Assembly (NCBI GenBank): GCA_023423995.1
Contig: JAFAEL010000281.1
Span: 1 to 28,649 of the forward strand
DNA length: 28,649 nucleotides
Direction: 5' to 3'
Origin: Pseudomonadota bacterium
GTDB lineage: Bacteria; Pseudomonadota; Alphaproteobacteria; Rhizobiales; Beijerinckiaceae
Both the position numbers and the translations under genes were made by a program. Positions 1-8,307 of this stretch are shown here, piece after piece; positions within the stretch are counted from its first letter, which is position 1, and every line of letters begins with the position of its first letter. The notes beneath the pieces were generated by a model that had not been told where the DNA came from, did no database searches, and saw only the letters and a program-made list of their open reading frames with translations.

Positions 1-1
1 G

Positions 2-520
2 ACCCAGGCTCTGCTCGACGCCCTCACCATCCGCCGCAACAAGGGCCGGATCGAGGGGCTCATCGTCGCGATCTGCGGCGATGTCTTGCACAGCCGAGTC
101 GCGCGCTCGAACCAGATCTCGCTGCACGCGCTCGGCGCGCGGCTGCGCGTCATCGCGCCCTCGACGCTGCTGCCGTCGGGCATCGAGCGCATGGGCGCGG
201 AGGTCTACACCTCCATGCGCGAGGGCCTGCGCGATGCCGATATCGTCATGATGCTGCGCCTCCAGCGCGAGCGCATGAACGGGTCCTTCGTGCCGTCCGT
301 GAAGGAATACTTCCGCTATTACGGCCTGGATGCCGAGAAGCTCTCGGCCGCAAAGCCAGACGCGCTCGTCATGCATCCCGGACCGATGAACCGGGGTGTC
401 GAGATCTCCTCGGAAGTCGCTGACGGCGCTCAGTCTCTCATCCGCGAGCAGGTGGAGATGGGCGTCGCCGTGCGAATGGCCGTCCTGGAAGCGCTCGCGC
501 GCAATCTGCCCAACGTATGA
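2..520 (+). CDS. pyrB: Aspartate carbamoyltransferase catalytic chain, C-terminal part
   Basis: ATCase joins carbamoyl phosphate to aspartate, the first committed step of pyrimidine synthesis in the cytosol. The frame is already open at base 2, so the N-terminal carbamoyl-phosphate domain lies outside the window; about 172 residues remain. Visible family motifs in order are [10 protein letters not shown] at the start, [12 protein letters not shown], the substrate-binding MLRLQRERM and [11 protein letters not shown] near the C-terminus. All are intact, so the gene looks functional. It ends just before a palindromic repeat and is followed by the DUF559 gene and pyrC', matching the pyrB-pyrC' pairing known from Pseudomonas and alphaproteobacteria, where PyrC' is a structural partner of PyrB. 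Identification is certain; only the 5' end is missing. Confidence 0.97.
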   Translation, partial: TQALLDALTIRRNKGRIEGLIVAICGDVLHSRVARSNQISLHALGARLRVIAPSTLLPSGIERMGAEVYTSMREGLRDADIVMMLRLQRERMNGSFVPSVKEYFRYYGLDAEKLSAAKPDALVMHPGPMNRGVEISSEVADGAQSLIREQVEMGVAVRMAVLEALARNLPNV

Positions 521-527
521 GTGTTGA

Positions 528-578
528 CCCTCTCCCCTTTAGCGGGAGAGGGTGGCCGCGAAGCGGCCGGGAGAGGGG
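528..578 (+). repeat. Left copy of composite palindromic repeat flanking the DUF559 gene
   Basis: The 51-base unit has three parts. A hairpin pairs CCCTCTCCC (528-536) with GGGAGAGGG (544-552). A second hairpin pairs GGCCGC with GCGGCC (about 555-569) around gaa. A single arm GGGAGAGGGG (569-578) closes the unit. The inverted counterpart lies at 951-1003. The first 26 bases of the two units match at 25 positions and the last 10 are identical. The unit begins 8 bases after the pyrB stop and ends one base before the likely nuclease start. Confidence 0.85.
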
Positions 579-579
579 T

Positions 580-1032
580 ATGGAGCGGAGAGGCGTAGTG
601 AACGATGTGTCTCCGCGCCTTCGGCAGTTCGCAAAAGGGCAGCGGTCGGCGATGACGCGGGCCGAAGCGCTATTCTGGGAGCAGGTTCGCGCGGGTCGCC
701 TCGACGGGCGCAAGTTCAAGCGGCAGGTGCCGATGGCTCCCTACATCGTGGACTTCCTGTGTGTTGCGGACCGGCTTGTGATCGAGCTCGATGGCCCCCC
801 TCACGAGACGGAAGCCCGGCGGCAGCTGGATGCAGCCCGGGACGAGTGGCTGACCCAGCAAGGGTTCCGAGTTCTTCGTTTCGGTAATGATCAGGTCCTC
901 GGGAACTGCGATCAGGTGATCGCAGTCATCAAGGCCGCGCTAAAGGAAATCCCCTCTCCCGCCCCGCTTTGCGGGGCACCCTCTCCCGCTGAAGGGGAGA
1001 GGGTAGTCGCCCAGGTGCCGCAGTCTCGTTGA
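580..1032 (+). CDS. DUF559 / Vsr-like endonuclease domain protein
   Basis: The 150-residue product is a small protein of the DUF559 family, whose fold resembles very-short-patch-repair (Vsr) endonucleases. The family signature is visible: an N-terminal helical part with MTRAEALFWEQVR (25-37), then GRKFKRQ, YIVDFLC with Asp58, VIELDG with Glu69 and Asp71, His75, and GFRVLRF (95-101). These acidic residues are the expected PD-(D/E)XK metal site. The family's usual DGxQH is DGPPH here. ATG 580 is preferred because the longer open frame from 517 would translate the left repeat; GTG 598 is also possible. The last 27 or so residues, after AALKE, are encoded by the right repeat and are probably a tail without domain function. 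The gene is placed inside the pyrimidine operon and overlaps the pyrC' ATG by one base. Nuclease activity and any role in mobility are inference. Confidence 0.8.
   Translation: MERRGVVNDVSPRLRQFAKGQRSAMTRAEALFWEQVRAGRLDGRKFKRQVPMAPYIVDFLCVADRLVIELDGPPHETEARRQLDAARDEWLTQQGFRVLRFGNDQVLGNCDQVIAVIKAALKEIPSPAPLCGAPSPAEGERVVAQVPQSR
951..1003 (-). repeat. Right (inverted) copy of the composite palindromic repeat
   Basis: Read on the minus strand, this 53-base unit has the same order as the left copy: a CCCTCTCCC/GGGAGAGGG hairpin (979-987 with 995-1003), a middle hairpin of GCCCCGC and GCGGGGC (961-977), then the single arm. The middle hairpin differs in sequence from the left copy but is still a perfect hairpin, so structure is conserved rather than sequence. 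It overlaps the 3' end of the nuclease gene. Confidence 0.85.
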
Positions 1033-2333
1033 TGTCTCCAATCCTCTTCAGCAACGCCCGCCTCGTCGATCCTGCCACGGGGCGGGACGGCCCTGGCGCA
1101 CTCCTCCTGCGCGACGGCGTCATCGCCGATGTGCACTGGGGCGCTCCGCCCGCGGCGCCGGACGACGCGCAGGTGATGGATTGCGAGGGCTGCGTCCTCG
1201 CACCCGGCCTCGTCGACATGCGGGCCTTCGTGGGGGAGCCGGGAGCGGAGCATCGCGAGACGCTGAAGAGCGCGAGCGAGGCGGCAGCTTCGGGCGGCGT
1301 GACGACCATCGTGTCCATGCCGGACACCAACCCGGTCGTCGATGATCCCGCCATCGTGGACTTCCTGCTGCGCCGGGCGCGCGATACGGCCGTAGTGCAG
1401 ATCCACCCGGCCGCCGCCATCACCAAGCGGCTGGAAGGCCGGGAGATGACGGAGATCGGGCTTCTGCGCGAGGCCGGCGCCGTCGCCTTCACGGATGGTG
1501 CGCGCGGGATCGCCTCGGCCGGCGTGATGCGGCGCGCGCTCACCTACGCGCGCGACCTCGACGCGCTCCTGATGCCGCATCTCCAGGAAGAGAGCCTGGT
1601 GGGCAGCGGCGTGATGAACGAGGGCGAGCTCGCCTCTCGCCTCGGGCTCGGCGGGATCCCACGCGAGGCCGAGACCCTGATGCTGGAGCGCGACATGCGG
1701 CTCGTCCGGCTGACCGGGGGCCGCTACCACGCCGCCATGATCTCCTGCGCCGATTCGGTGGAGATCCTGCGGCGGGCGAAGGATGCGGGGCTGAGGGTGA
1801 CCTGCGGCGTCTCCGTCAACAATCTCGCCCTGAACGAGAACGACGTCGGGGACTACCGGACCTTCTGCAAGCTCTCGCCCCCGCTGCGGCACGAGGACGA
1901 CCGGCAGGCCGTCATCCAGGCCCTGGCCGAGGGGCTGATCGACGTCGTCGTGTCGGACCACAACCCGCAGGACGTCGAGACGAAGCGGCTGCCCTTCGCG
2001 GAGGCGGCGGACGGCGCCGTGGGCCTCGAGACGCTGCTTTCCGCGTCCCTCCGCCTCGTTCACGAGGGCTCCGTCACGCTGCCCGCGCTCCTTGCCGCGC
2101 TCTCGACCCGGCCCGCCGAGATCCTGGGCCTGCCGTGCGGGCGGCTCGCCCCCGGCGCGCCGGCCGATCTCGTCCTCTTCGACCTCGACAGGCCCTACGT
2201 GCTCGACAAGCGGGATCTGCGCTCGCGCTCCAAGAACTCCCCGTTCGACGAGGCGAGGCTCGAGGGTAAGGTTGTGGCGACCTATGTCGGAGGACGGTGC
2301 GTGCATGGCGAGGTTCGGCAGGTGAGCGCATGA
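1032..2333 (+). CDS. pyrC: Dihydroorotase-like protein PyrC', probably non-catalytic
   Basis: The 433-residue product belongs to the amidohydrolase family and aligns along its length with dihydroorotases (for example [17 protein letters not shown], then GYHAA-type and SDHNPQD segments). The key beta-1 metal motif, normally Asp-x-His-x-His, reads DMRAF here (Asp62, Arg64, Phe66), so both zinc-binding histidines are missing. The later DHAPH motif is DHNPQ. This matches the inactive PyrC' class next to pyrB, which in Pseudomonas holds ATCase together; an active dihydroorotase should then be encoded elsewhere. ATG 1032 is chosen over TTG 1029. It overlaps the DUF559 stop by one base and plsY by four, which suggests translational coupling. 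Loss of the histidines is seen directly; loss of activity is inferred from family knowledge. Confidence 0.9.
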   Translation: MSPILFSNARLVDPATGRDGPGALLLRDGVIADVHWGAPPAAPDDAQVMDCEGCVLAPGLVDMRAFVGEPGAEHRETLKSASEAAASGGVTTIVSMPDTNPVVDDPAIVDFLLRRARDTAVVQIHPAAAITKRLEGREMTEIGLLREAGAVAFTDGARGIASAGVMRRALTYARDLDALLMPHLQEESLVGSGVMNEGELASRLGLGGIPREAETLMLERDMRLVRLTGGRYHAAMISCADSVEILRRAKDAGLRVTCGVSVNNLALNENDVGDYRTFCKLSPPLRHEDDRQAVIQALAEGLIDVVVSDHNPQDVETKRLPFAEAADGAVGLETLLSASLRLVHEGSVTLPALLAALSTRPAEILGLPCGRLAPGAPADLVLFDLDRPYVLDKRDLRSRSKNSPFDEARLEGKVVATYVGGRCVHGEVRQVSA

Positions 2334-2932
2334 GCGGCTTGCCCTGGAGCGCCATCGCGGCCGGCCTCCTCCTCGGATATTTCCTCGGTTCGGTCCCCTG
2401 GGGGCTTCTGCTGACCCGCATGGCGGGGCTCGGCGACGTCAGGGCGATCGGCTCCGGCAATATCGGGGCGACCAACGTCCTCCGGACGGGCCGGAAGGGA
2501 CTCGCCGCCGCGACCCTCCTGCTCGACGCCCTGAAGGGGACCGTCGCCATCCTGATCGCGCTGCGCCTCCTCGGCCCGGAGGCGGCAGTCGCGGCGGGCG
2601 CGGGGGCGTTCCTCGGGCACGTTTTCCCGGTCTGGCTCGGGTTCAAGGGCGGCAAGGGCGTGGCGACCTTCATCGGCTGCCTCCTGGCGCTCGACTGGCG
2701 GGTCGCGCTCGGCTTCGCGGCGGTGTGGCTCGCGGTGGCCTTCGCCTTCCGGTACTCGTCGCTCGCGGCCCTGGTCGCCTCCTTCCTGACGCCCTTCGCG
2801 TTCTGGTTCCTCGGCGACGCGCCCACCGCCCTCGTCATCGCGCTGCTGGTCGTCGTGCTCTGGTTCAAGCACCGGCCGAACATTGAGCGTCTCCTGGCCG
2901 GCACCGAAGGCCGGATCGGCCAGAAGGGATGA
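2330..2932 (+). CDS. plsY: Glycerol-3-phosphate acyltransferase PlsY
   Basis: PlsY is an inner-membrane enzyme that moves the acyl group of acyl-phosphate to glycerol 3-phosphate, giving lysophosphatidic acid, the first step of phospholipid synthesis. The 200-residue product has the usual length and several hydrophobic segments. The three family motifs are present: [10 protein letters not shown] near residue 40 (active-site loop), [10 protein letters not shown] near 105 (phosphate binding), and FRYSSLAAL near 140. ATG 2330 overlaps the pyrC' TGA as ATGA, and the plsY stop overlaps dprA the same way, so the three genes are probably translated from one message. Nothing looks damaged. Confidence 0.96.
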   Translation: MSGLPWSAIAAGLLLGYFLGSVPWGLLLTRMAGLGDVRAIGSGNIGATNVLRTGRKGLAAATLLLDALKGTVAILIALRLLGPEAAVAAGAGAFLGHVFPVWLGFKGGKGVATFIGCLLALDWRVALGFAAVWLAVAFAFRYSSLAALVASFLTPFAFWFLGDAPTALVIALLVVVLWFKHRPNIERLLAGTEGRIGQKG

Positions 2933-4137
2933 GGCGGCCCTCGCTCACGGACGAACAGCGGCTCGATTGGCTGCGTCTCATCCGGAGCGAGCGTGTCGGA
3001 CCCCGGACCTTCCGGGCCCTCATCAACCAGTTCGGGGGCGCCCAGGCGGCCCTGGAGGCGCTTCCCGGCCTCGCCCGTCGCGCCGGGCGCCTGACGCTCA
3101 AGGTTGCCAGCAGGGCGGAGGCGGAGCGCGAGCTGGGCGCGCTGCACCGGCTCGGCGGACGCTTCGTGGCCCAGGGCGAGCCTGACTACCCGCGCGCACT
3201 CCTGGCCATCGACACCGCCCCGCCGCTCATCGCCGTGCGGGGTTCGGTCGAGATCCTGTCCCGCCCGGCGGTCGCGGTCGTCGGCTCGCGAAACGCCTCG
3301 GCCGCCGGTGGCGCCTTTGCCGAACGGCTCGCCTCGGAGCTCGGGCGGGCCGGCTACGCGGTCGTGTCCGGCCTCGCCCGCGGCATCGACACGCGGGCGC
3401 ACCGGGCGGCTTTGCCGACCGGCACGGTGGCGGTCCTCGCGGGCGGTCACGAGCGGATCTACCCTGCCGAGAACGTCCCGCTGCTCGATCGGATCATTGC
3501 CGAGGGCGGGGCGGCCTTGAGCGAGATGCCCGTCGCCTGGGAGCCGCGCGGCCGCGACTTCCCGAGGCGGAACCGCATCGTGTCGGGATTGTCCCACGGC
3601 ATCGTGGTGGTCGAGGCGGCGCGCCGCTCGGGCTCGCTCATCACGGCGCGCTTCGCCCTGGAGCAGGGCAGGGAGGTCTTCGCCGTGCCGGGCTCGCCGC
3701 TGGACCCGCGGGCGGAGGGGACGAACGACCTGATCCGCTCGGGCGCGACCCTGTGCTCGGCCGCCGAGCACGTCACCTCGGTGCTCGAACCGCTGATCGG
3801 CAGGGCTGCTGCAGACGAGCCCGCGCCCTCCGGCCTCTATCGCGAGCGAAGGAGTTTCTACGGGGCCGAAGAGGAGCTGTGGGACGAGCTCGACGGTTTC
3901 GACGCTCCGCCACCATCCGCCAGCGTCTTCGAGGAGGAGCTCTCCCCGGCGAGCGGGAATGCGAGCGACCGGGATCGGGTGCTGGCGCTGCTCGGCGGCG
4001 CGCCGGTCTCTCCGGACGAGCTCGCCCGGCAGGCCGATCTGCCGATCCGCAGCGTCCAGCTCGCCCTGGTCGAGCTGGACATGCAGAACCTGATCGATCG
4101 CCACCCGGGGAACGGCGTCTCGCGCCGGGCCCGGTAG
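2929..4137 (+). CDS. dprA: DNA-processing protein DprA
   Basis: DprA binds incoming single-stranded DNA and loads RecA during natural transformation; it is also kept by many bacteria not known to be competent. The 402-residue product has an N-terminal SAM-like helical region (1-60). A Rossmann-like core follows with VVGSRNAS (118-125), SGLARGID near 150 and [12 protein letters not shown] near 205. The C-terminal winged-helix domain (about 345-400) contains [12 protein letters not shown] and a final [12 protein letters not shown]. All core motifs are intact. ATG 2929 overlaps the plsY stop by four bases. The gene ends three bases before a convergent small gene, with no clear terminator between them. 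Confidence 0.96.
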   Translation: MRRPSLTDEQRLDWLRLIRSERVGPRTFRALINQFGGAQAALEALPGLARRAGRLTLKVASRAEAERELGALHRLGGRFVAQGEPDYPRALLAIDTAPPLIAVRGSVEILSRPAVAVVGSRNASAAGGAFAERLASELGRAGYAVVSGLARGIDTRAHRAALPTGTVAVLAGGHERIYPAENVPLLDRIIAEGGAALSEMPVAWEPRGRDFPRRNRIVSGLSHGIVVVEAARRSGSLITARFALEQGREVFAVPGSPLDPRAEGTNDLIRSGATLCSAAEHVTSVLEPLIGRAAADEPAPSGLYRERRSFYGAEEELWDELDGFDAPPPSASVFEEELSPASGNASDRDRVLALLGGAPVSPDELARQADLPIRSVQLALVELDMQNLIDRHPGNGVSRRAR

Positions 4138-4140
4138 GCC

Positions 4141-4395
4141 TCAGCCCCCGACGGCCTCGCGCGCGAGCCGCCGCGCAGTGTTCGCGGCTTCGAGCTGAGC
4201 GATGTCCAAGAGATAGCCAAGTACTTCGAGCTTCGAGCCGCGGGCGAGAGAAGCAAGCTCTGTCGTGATATCCGCGATATAGGCAGCGGTGCTCTCGGGC
4301 GGGATGGCGCGAGGAGGCGCCTCGTCAAGCTCGGCTGGAGAGCCGCGAGGCGTCCGATTGTGTCCGTCCACTTGATCGGCCCGAGACGTCTTCAT
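4141..4395 (-). CDS. Small conserved-type hypothetical protein, 84 aa
   Basis: The 84-residue product has a polar N-terminal half without order (TRADQVDGHNRTPRGSP) and a helical C-terminal half, ESTAAYIADITTELASLA, then LGYLLDIAQLEAANTARR. I do not recognise a named domain; short proteins of this shape occur next to dprA or ruvX in related rhizobia as far as I recall. It has no signal peptide or membrane segment. The ATG at 4395 has AAGG directly before it and GGCGGA ten bases upstream. The amphipathic helices suggest a small protein-binding partner, which is inference. It is read convergently to dprA, and a separate promoter can be seen upstream. Confidence 0.7.
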   Translation of the reverse strand: MKTSRADQVDGHNRTPRGSPAELDEAPPRAIPPESTAAYIADITTELASLARGSKLEVLGYLLDIAQLEAANTARRLAREAVGG

Positions 4396-4425
4396 CCTTG
4401 TGTATCCGCCCGTCAGACCCTCGCG

Positions 4426-4454
4426 AGTCTACATACAACCATAGAGCATATCAA
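4426..4454 (-). promoter_or_regulatory. Putative sigma-70 promoter for the 84-aa gene
   Basis: On the minus strand TTGATA (4454-4449) is followed after 17 bases by TAGACT (4431-4426). These match the -35 and -10 consensus at five and four of six positions. The predicted start point near 4419 leaves a short leader before ATG 4395. The segment is one of the few AT-rich stretches in the window. It would let the small gene be expressed without ruvX. Confidence 0.5.
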
Positions 4455-4460
4455 TATAGG

Positions 4461-4955
4461 CTACTCTTCATCAAAGGTTGTATCTCGGTCGGCTGTCCGG
4501 ATGCGGTCGAGCGCGCCCTGGAGGATGTAGGCTGCGGCCATCCGGTCCACGACCTCGGCACGGCGGGCCCGCGAGGCGTCCTGCTCGATCAGCGCCCGCT
4601 GGACGGCCGCGGTCGAGAGGCGCTCGTCCCAGAACGCGACTGGAAGGGGCAGGAGGCGGGAGAGGTTCCGCATGAAGGCGCGGGTCGCCTGCGCGCGCGG
4701 GCCCTCGGTTCCATCCATGTTCACGGGGAGGCCGGCGACGAGGCCGCCGACATCGTAGCGGCTCGCGATCGCGACGATCCGTTCCGCATCCTTGGCGAAC
4801 TTCGCCCTGGAAATCGTCTCGAGCGGAGTCGCCATGCGCCGCTCGACATCCGAGGTCGCCAGCCCGATGGTCTTCGTGCCGATATCGAAGCCGAGAAGCC
4901 GCTTGCCCCGCGGCAATGCCGCGAGGGCGGCGAGCGCCGGATCGAGCGCGATCAC
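4461..4955 (-). CDS. ruvX: Putative pre-16S rRNA nuclease RuvX/YqgF
   Basis: YqgF/RuvX proteins have an RNase H-like fold and are linked to trimming of the 16S rRNA 5' end; older names call them Holliday junction resolvases. The 164-residue product is of usual length. The first strand [14 protein letters not shown] carries the catalytic Asp24. The motifs [15 protein letters not shown] (near 118), DERLSTAAV and the closing [16 protein letters not shown] with its catalytic Asp follow. The start is GTG at 4955; no in-frame ATG lies nearby that would keep the first strand. It is divergent from the UPF0173 gene, with 95 bases between them. Confidence 0.94.
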   Translation of the reverse strand: MIALDPALAALAALPRGKRLLGFDIGTKTIGLATSDVERRMATPLETISRAKFAKDAERIVAIASRYDVGGLVAGLPVNMDGTEGPRAQATRAFMRNLSRLLPLPVAFWDERLSTAAVQRALIEQDASRARRAEVVDRMAAAYILQGALDRIRTADRDTTFDEE

Positions 4956-5050
4956 GTCAGCCGTCCCTCCCCACCGCCCAGGCCGCGCCGGACTTCCGGC
5001 CGGGCCGAACCGCCGGTAAGGGGGACGAAGCGAAACGGAGACGCACGCCC

Positions 5051-5758
5051 ATGAGGATCACCTGGTTCGGCCATTCCGCCTTCCGGATCGAGTTCGGTGA
5101 AAAGACCGTCCTGATCGATCCCTTCTTCACCGGCAATCCCGGATTTTCCGGGGATCCCGAGAAGGCGGGCGAGGGCGCGACGCACATCCTCCTCACGCAC
5201 GGCCATTCGGATCACATCGGCGACACGATCGACATCGCCAAGCGCACGGGCGCCAAGGTGGTGGCGAATTTCGAGATCTGCATGTGGCTCGCCAATCGCG
5301 GCGTCACGACGATCGATCCGATGAATTCGGGCGGCACCACCGACCAGGGCGACGGCTTCAAGGTCACCATGGTCCGGGCCGATCACAGCTCCACGATGAT
5401 CGACGGCGAGGTGTTCACGCCGCTCGGCAACCCGCACGGGCTGATCCTGACCGCGCCCGGCGAGCCGACGGTCTACCACATGGGCGACACCGACCTCTTC
5501 ATGGAGATGGAGCTCATCCAGGTCCTGCATCACCCCGACGTCCTGCTCGTCCCGGTCGGCGACCGCTTCACGATGGGCCCGGAGCGGGCGGCCTACGGCG
5601 TCAAGCGCTTCTTCAAGCCCCAGGCCGTCATCCCGTGCCATTTCGGCTCGTTCCCGATCATCGCGCCGAATGCCGACGCTTTCGTCGAGGCCATGGAAGG
5701 GAGCGGCATCCAGATCATCACGCCCCAGTTCGGAACCGAGGTAACGATCAGGGGTTAA
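5051..5758 (+). CDS. UPF0173 metal-dependent hydrolase (MBL fold)
   Basis: The 235-residue product is a beta-lactamase-fold hydrolase of the UPF0173 (YtkL-like) family. It shows the metal motif THGHSDH (49-55), ADHSS near 120, MGDTDLF near 148 and CHFGSFP near 197. This is the full set of residues for two metal ions. The substrate of the family is not settled. ATG 5051 is favoured because GGAG lies ten bases upstream and the protein then begins [11 protein letters not shown], as usual for the family; an upstream extension would read into the intergenic DNA. It is divergent from ruvX and followed by a hairpin terminator. Confidence 0.93.
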   Translation: MRITWFGHSAFRIEFGEKTVLIDPFFTGNPGFSGDPEKAGEGATHILLTHGHSDHIGDTIDIAKRTGAKVVANFEICMWLANRGVTTIDPMNSGGTTDQGDGFKVTMVRADHSSTMIDGEVFTPLGNPHGLILTAPGEPTVYHMGDTDLFMEMELIQVLHHPDVLLVPVGDRFTMGPERAAYGVKRFFKPQAVIPCHFGSFPIIAPNADAFVEAMEGSGIQIITPQFGTEVTIRG

Positions 5759-5768
5759 CTCTGAATCA

Positions 5769-5791
5769 TCACGCCCCTTAATGGGGCGTGA
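5769..5791 (+). terminator. Hairpin after the UPF0173 gene
   Basis: A perfect 9-base stem, TCACGCCCC with GGGGCGTGA, encloses the loop TTAAT, 10 bases after the stop codon. It is followed by CTTCTCTAC, a weak pyrimidine tract, so termination is likely but not textbook. Confidence 0.65.
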
Positions 5792-5824
5792 CTTCTCTAC
5801 ATTGCCGGTGGCATAAGCCTGTTT

Positions 5825-5840
5825 ACGGTTCATTAACCGT
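5825..5840 (+). promoter_or_regulatory. Inverted repeat with a CtrA-like half site
   Basis: ACGGTT and AACCGT form a 6-base inverted repeat around a four-base spacer, 19 bases before the next gene. The right half includes TTAACCGT, one base away from the CtrA half-site TTAACCAT known from alphaproteobacteria. It may be an operator; the link to CtrA is only a resemblance. Confidence 0.3.
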
Positions 5841-5858
5841 TTACTGGGCGTACTCGTC

Positions 5859-6371
5859 ATGGGCGGCTCTAACGATTCGGATGCGAACCTCCGCCGCGCT
5901 GTGGCGGTGGTCGACGAAGAAATTTCGGATCGGAGCTGGCAGCAGCTTGATCTCGGCCTGACGTCGCTGCCCCGGGCGGCCGTGCCACCCGCGGCATCCT
6001 TGAGCGCGCCGGCCTCGGGCGCGGTCCGGTCCTTCTCCGAGACGGGCCGGGCGCTGACGGAAATCCTGCAGGCGCGGGCCCGGAAGTCCGTTCCGACCAC
6101 GGCCTTTGTCACGATCGGCCAGGGCGGCCCCCGCCGCCAGCCTCGCCTGCGACCTCCGCCGCCGCCATTGTCACCACCCCGGCGGCCCGTCGTCCGTTCG
6201 GCAAATGACAATACTGCCGGGGCAGAGCACCGCTCGGTCTGGCGTGACCTGGTGTTTCTGCTGGTCCTCGCCGCAACGGTGGCGGGCGCCTTCTGGAGCG
6301 GTCGCGTCAACGGCATCCAGCGCGTCATCGTCGTGCCGGAGGCCGTGACCCCCAATTCGGTCGTAACCTGA
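5859..6371 (+). CDS. Hypothetical protein with one C-terminal membrane segment
   Basis: The 170-residue product is not recognised. An N-terminal polar, partly helical part ([18 protein letters not shown]) leads into an alanine-rich linker and a proline/arginine stretch (91-112, with five prolines in a row at 99-103). One hydrophobic segment, [16 protein letters not shown] (131-146), lies near the C-terminus. This suggests a tail-anchored protein with most of its length in the cytosol. There is no signal peptide and no clear ribosome binding site before ATG 5859. It sits alone between the UPF0173 gene and gatC, which has its own promoter. Function unknown. Confidence 0.65.
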   Translation: MGGSNDSDANLRRAVAVVDEEISDRSWQQLDLGLTSLPRAAVPPAASLSAPASGAVRSFSETGRALTEILQARARKSVPTTAFVTIGQGGPRRQPRLRPPPPPLSPPRRPVVRSANDNTAGAEHRSVWRDLVFLLVLAATVAGAFWSGRVNGIQRVIVVPEAVTPNSVVT

Positions 6372-6380
6372 CGAGCTTGG

Positions 6381-6409
6381 TTGTCCGGGCGAGAGCGGCG
6401 GTGCTATAG
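6381..6409 (+). promoter_or_regulatory. Putative sigma-70 promoter of gatCA
   Basis: TTGTCC (6381-6386) and CTATAG (6404-6409) are 17 bases apart, 30 bases before the gatC start. AGGAA just ahead of the ATG is a fitting ribosome binding site. The -35 match is moderate. Confidence 0.5.
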
Positions 6410-6438
6410 CCGCCCATCACCGTCATCCCGAGGAACCT

Positions 6439-6726
6439 ATGTCGGTCGACCAGGCGACTGTCCGCCGGATCGCGCGTCTTGCCCGCATCCGGCTCGACGA
6501 AGCGGACGTGCCCCAGATGCAGGGCGAACTCAACGCGATCCTGTCCTTCGTTGAGCAACTGAACGAAGTGGACGTGAGCGGCGTCGAGCCCATGACGTCC
6601 GTCATCCCGATGGCGATGAAGATGCGGGATGACGTCGTGACCGATGGCGGCGACGTCGCCTCCATCCTGGCCAATGCGCCGGTCACCGAGGACGGGTTCT
6701 TCGTCGTTCCCAAGGTGGTCGAGTAG
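6439..6726 (+). CDS. gatC: Asp-tRNA(Asn)/Glu-tRNA(Gln) amidotransferase subunit C
   Basis: GatC is the small scaffold that wraps around GatA and GatB in the GatCAB complex. The complex turns misacylated Glu-tRNA(Gln), and in many bacteria Asp-tRNA(Asn), into the correct amide forms. The 95-residue product has the usual length and the family patterns [12 protein letters not shown] near the start, [15 protein letters not shown] in the middle and the VEPMTSV turn. A ribosome binding site AGGAA precedes ATG 6439. It lies 59 bases ahead of gatA, probably in one transcript. Confidence 0.95.
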   Translation: MSVDQATVRRIARLARIRLDEADVPQMQGELNAILSFVEQLNEVDVSGVEPMTSVIPMAMKMRDDVVTDGGDVASILANAPVTEDGFFVVPKVVE

Positions 6727-6785
6727 TCGCCGCCTCCGCCCGTTCCCGTCACCGCGCCGGCAGCAGGCCGGCTCCGAAGCGATCC

Positions 6786-8300
6786 ATGACCGATCTCACT
6801 CATCTCACTCTCGCCGAGGCGCGCGACGCCCTGAAGGCCGGCAAGGTGTCCGCGACGGAACTGACGCAGGCGCATGTGGCCGCGGTCGAATCCGCCAGGG
6901 CCCTCAACGCCTATGTCCTCGAGACGCCCGAACTGGCGCTGGAAGGTGCCGCGCAGAGCGATGCGCGCCTGGCGCGCGGGGAGGGCGGGCCGCTGGAGGG
7001 CATCCCGCTCGGGATCAAGGACCTGTTCTGCACGAAGGGCGTGCGGACGACGGCCTGCAGCCGCATCCTCGGCGAGTTCACGCCGACCTACGAATCCACC
7101 ATCACGGCCAATCTCTGGCGCGACGGCGCCGTCATGCTCGGCAAGCTCAACAACGACGAATTCGCGATGGGCTCGTCGAACGAGACCTCGTGCTTCGGCC
7201 CGGTCGTGTCGCCCTGGCGCCGGCGCGGTTCGAACGTCCATGCCGAGGCGAGCGAGGGCATCGTCGGCCAGCACCTCGTGCCGGGCGGCTCCTCGGGCGG
7301 TTCGGCCGCGGCCGTGGCGGCCCGGCTGTGCCTCGGCGCCACTGCGACCGATACCGGCGGCTCGATCCGTCAGCCCGCCGCCTTCACGGGCACGGTCGGG
7401 ATCAAGCCGACCTACGGGCGCTGCTCGCGCTGGGGCGTGGTCGCCTTCGCCTCCTCGCTCGACCAGGCCGGCCCGATCGCCCGCACGGTGCGCGACAACG
7501 CGATCCTGCTCCGCTCGATGGCCGGGCACGATCCGAAGGACACCACCTCGGCCGATATCGCGGTGCCCGATTTCGAGGCGGCGGTCGGCCGCGGCGTCAA
7601 GGGGCTGAGGATCGGCATTCCGAAGGAGTACCGGCTGGACGGCACGCCGGCCGAGATCGAGGCCCTGTGGGCGCGCGGCGCCGAGTGGCTGCGCGACGCG
7701 GGCGCCGAGATCGTGGAGGTCTCGCTGCCGCACACCAAGTACGCCCTGCCGGCCTATTACATCGTGGCGCCCGCGGAGGCCTCCTCCAACCTCGCCCGCT
7801 ATGACGGCGTGCGATACGGGAACCGGGTTCCGGCCAAGGACGTGATCGGGCTCTACGAAGGCACCCGGGCCGAAGGCTTCGGTCGCGAGGTGAAGCGGCG
7901 CGTCATGATCGGGACCTACGTCCTCTCGGCCGGCTATTACGACGCCTATTACGTCCGCGCGCAGCAGATCCGGACGCTGATCAAGCGCGACTTCGAGCAG
8001 GTCTACGCCTCGGGCGTCGACGCGATCCTCACGCCCGCGACGCCCTCGGCCGCCTTCGGCATCGGCGAGAAGGGCTCGGCGGATCCGGTCGAGATGTACC
8101 TGAACGACGTCTTCACCGTGACGGTGAACATGGCCGGCCTGCCGGGCATCTCCGTCCCGGCCGGGTTCGACGCGCAGGGGCTGCCGCTCGGGCTCCAGCT
8201 CATCGGCCGGGCCTTCGACGAGGAGACGCTGTTCGCCGCCGGGCAGGTCATCGAGGACGCCGCCGGCCGGGTGACCATGCCCGACGCCTGGTGGGCCTGA
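6786..8300 (+). CDS. gatA: Asp-tRNA(Asn)/Glu-tRNA(Gln) amidotransferase subunit A
   Basis: GatA is the amidase subunit that frees ammonia from glutamine for the tRNA-bound amidation. The 504-residue product carries the amidase Ser-cisSer-Lys set: Lys78 in LGIKDLF, cis-Ser169 in the signature [13 protein letters not shown], and the nucleophile Ser193 in [12 protein letters not shown]. The distance from Lys to cis-Ser is about 16 residues longer than I recall for Staphylococcus GatA, owing to an insertion around 146-163 ([14 protein letters not shown]). A shorter insertion here is familiar from alphaproteobacteria. ATG 6786 is 59 bases after gatC. It is followed by a small membrane-protein gene after only 7 bases. 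Confidence 0.97.
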   Translation: MTDLTHLTLAEARDALKAGKVSATELTQAHVAAVESARALNAYVLETPELALEGAAQSDARLARGEGGPLEGIPLGIKDLFCTKGVRTTACSRILGEFTPTYESTITANLWRDGAVMLGKLNNDEFAMGSSNETSCFGPVVSPWRRRGSNVHAEASEGIVGQHLVPGGSSGGSAAAVAARLCLGATATDTGGSIRQPAAFTGTVGIKPTYGRCSRWGVVAFASSLDQAGPIARTVRDNAILLRSMAGHDPKDTTSADIAVPDFEAAVGRGVKGLRIGIPKEYRLDGTPAEIEALWARGAEWLRDAGAEIVEVSLPHTKYALPAYYIVAPAEASSNLARYDGVRYGNRVPAKDVIGLYEGTRAEGFGREVKRRVMIGTYVLSAGYYDAYYVRAQQIRTLIKRDFEQVYASGVDAILTPATPSAAFGIGEKGSADPVEMYLNDVFTVTVNMAGLPGISVPAGFDAQGLPLGLQLIGRAFDEETLFAAGQVIEDAAGRVTMPDAWWA

Positions 8301-8307
8301 CGCGACC

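Noticed and set aside
517..579. Extended N-terminus of the DUF559 protein from 517
   Set aside because: These codons lie in the palindromic repeat; the domain begins after ATG 580.
438..719. Minus-strand open frame of 93 codons across the pyrB end
   Set aside because: It overlaps pyrB, the repeat and the nuclease gene antisense, with a composition typical of shadow frames.
520..1032. Target-site duplication around the DUF559 repeat unit
   Set aside because: The bases next to the two outer repeat ends (gttga and tagtc) do not match, so no duplication can be claimed.
912..2306. Long minus-strand open frame of 464 codons opposite pyrC'
   Set aside because: It lies entirely opposite a well-supported gene in GC-rich DNA, where long antisense frames are expected; it shows no domain motifs.
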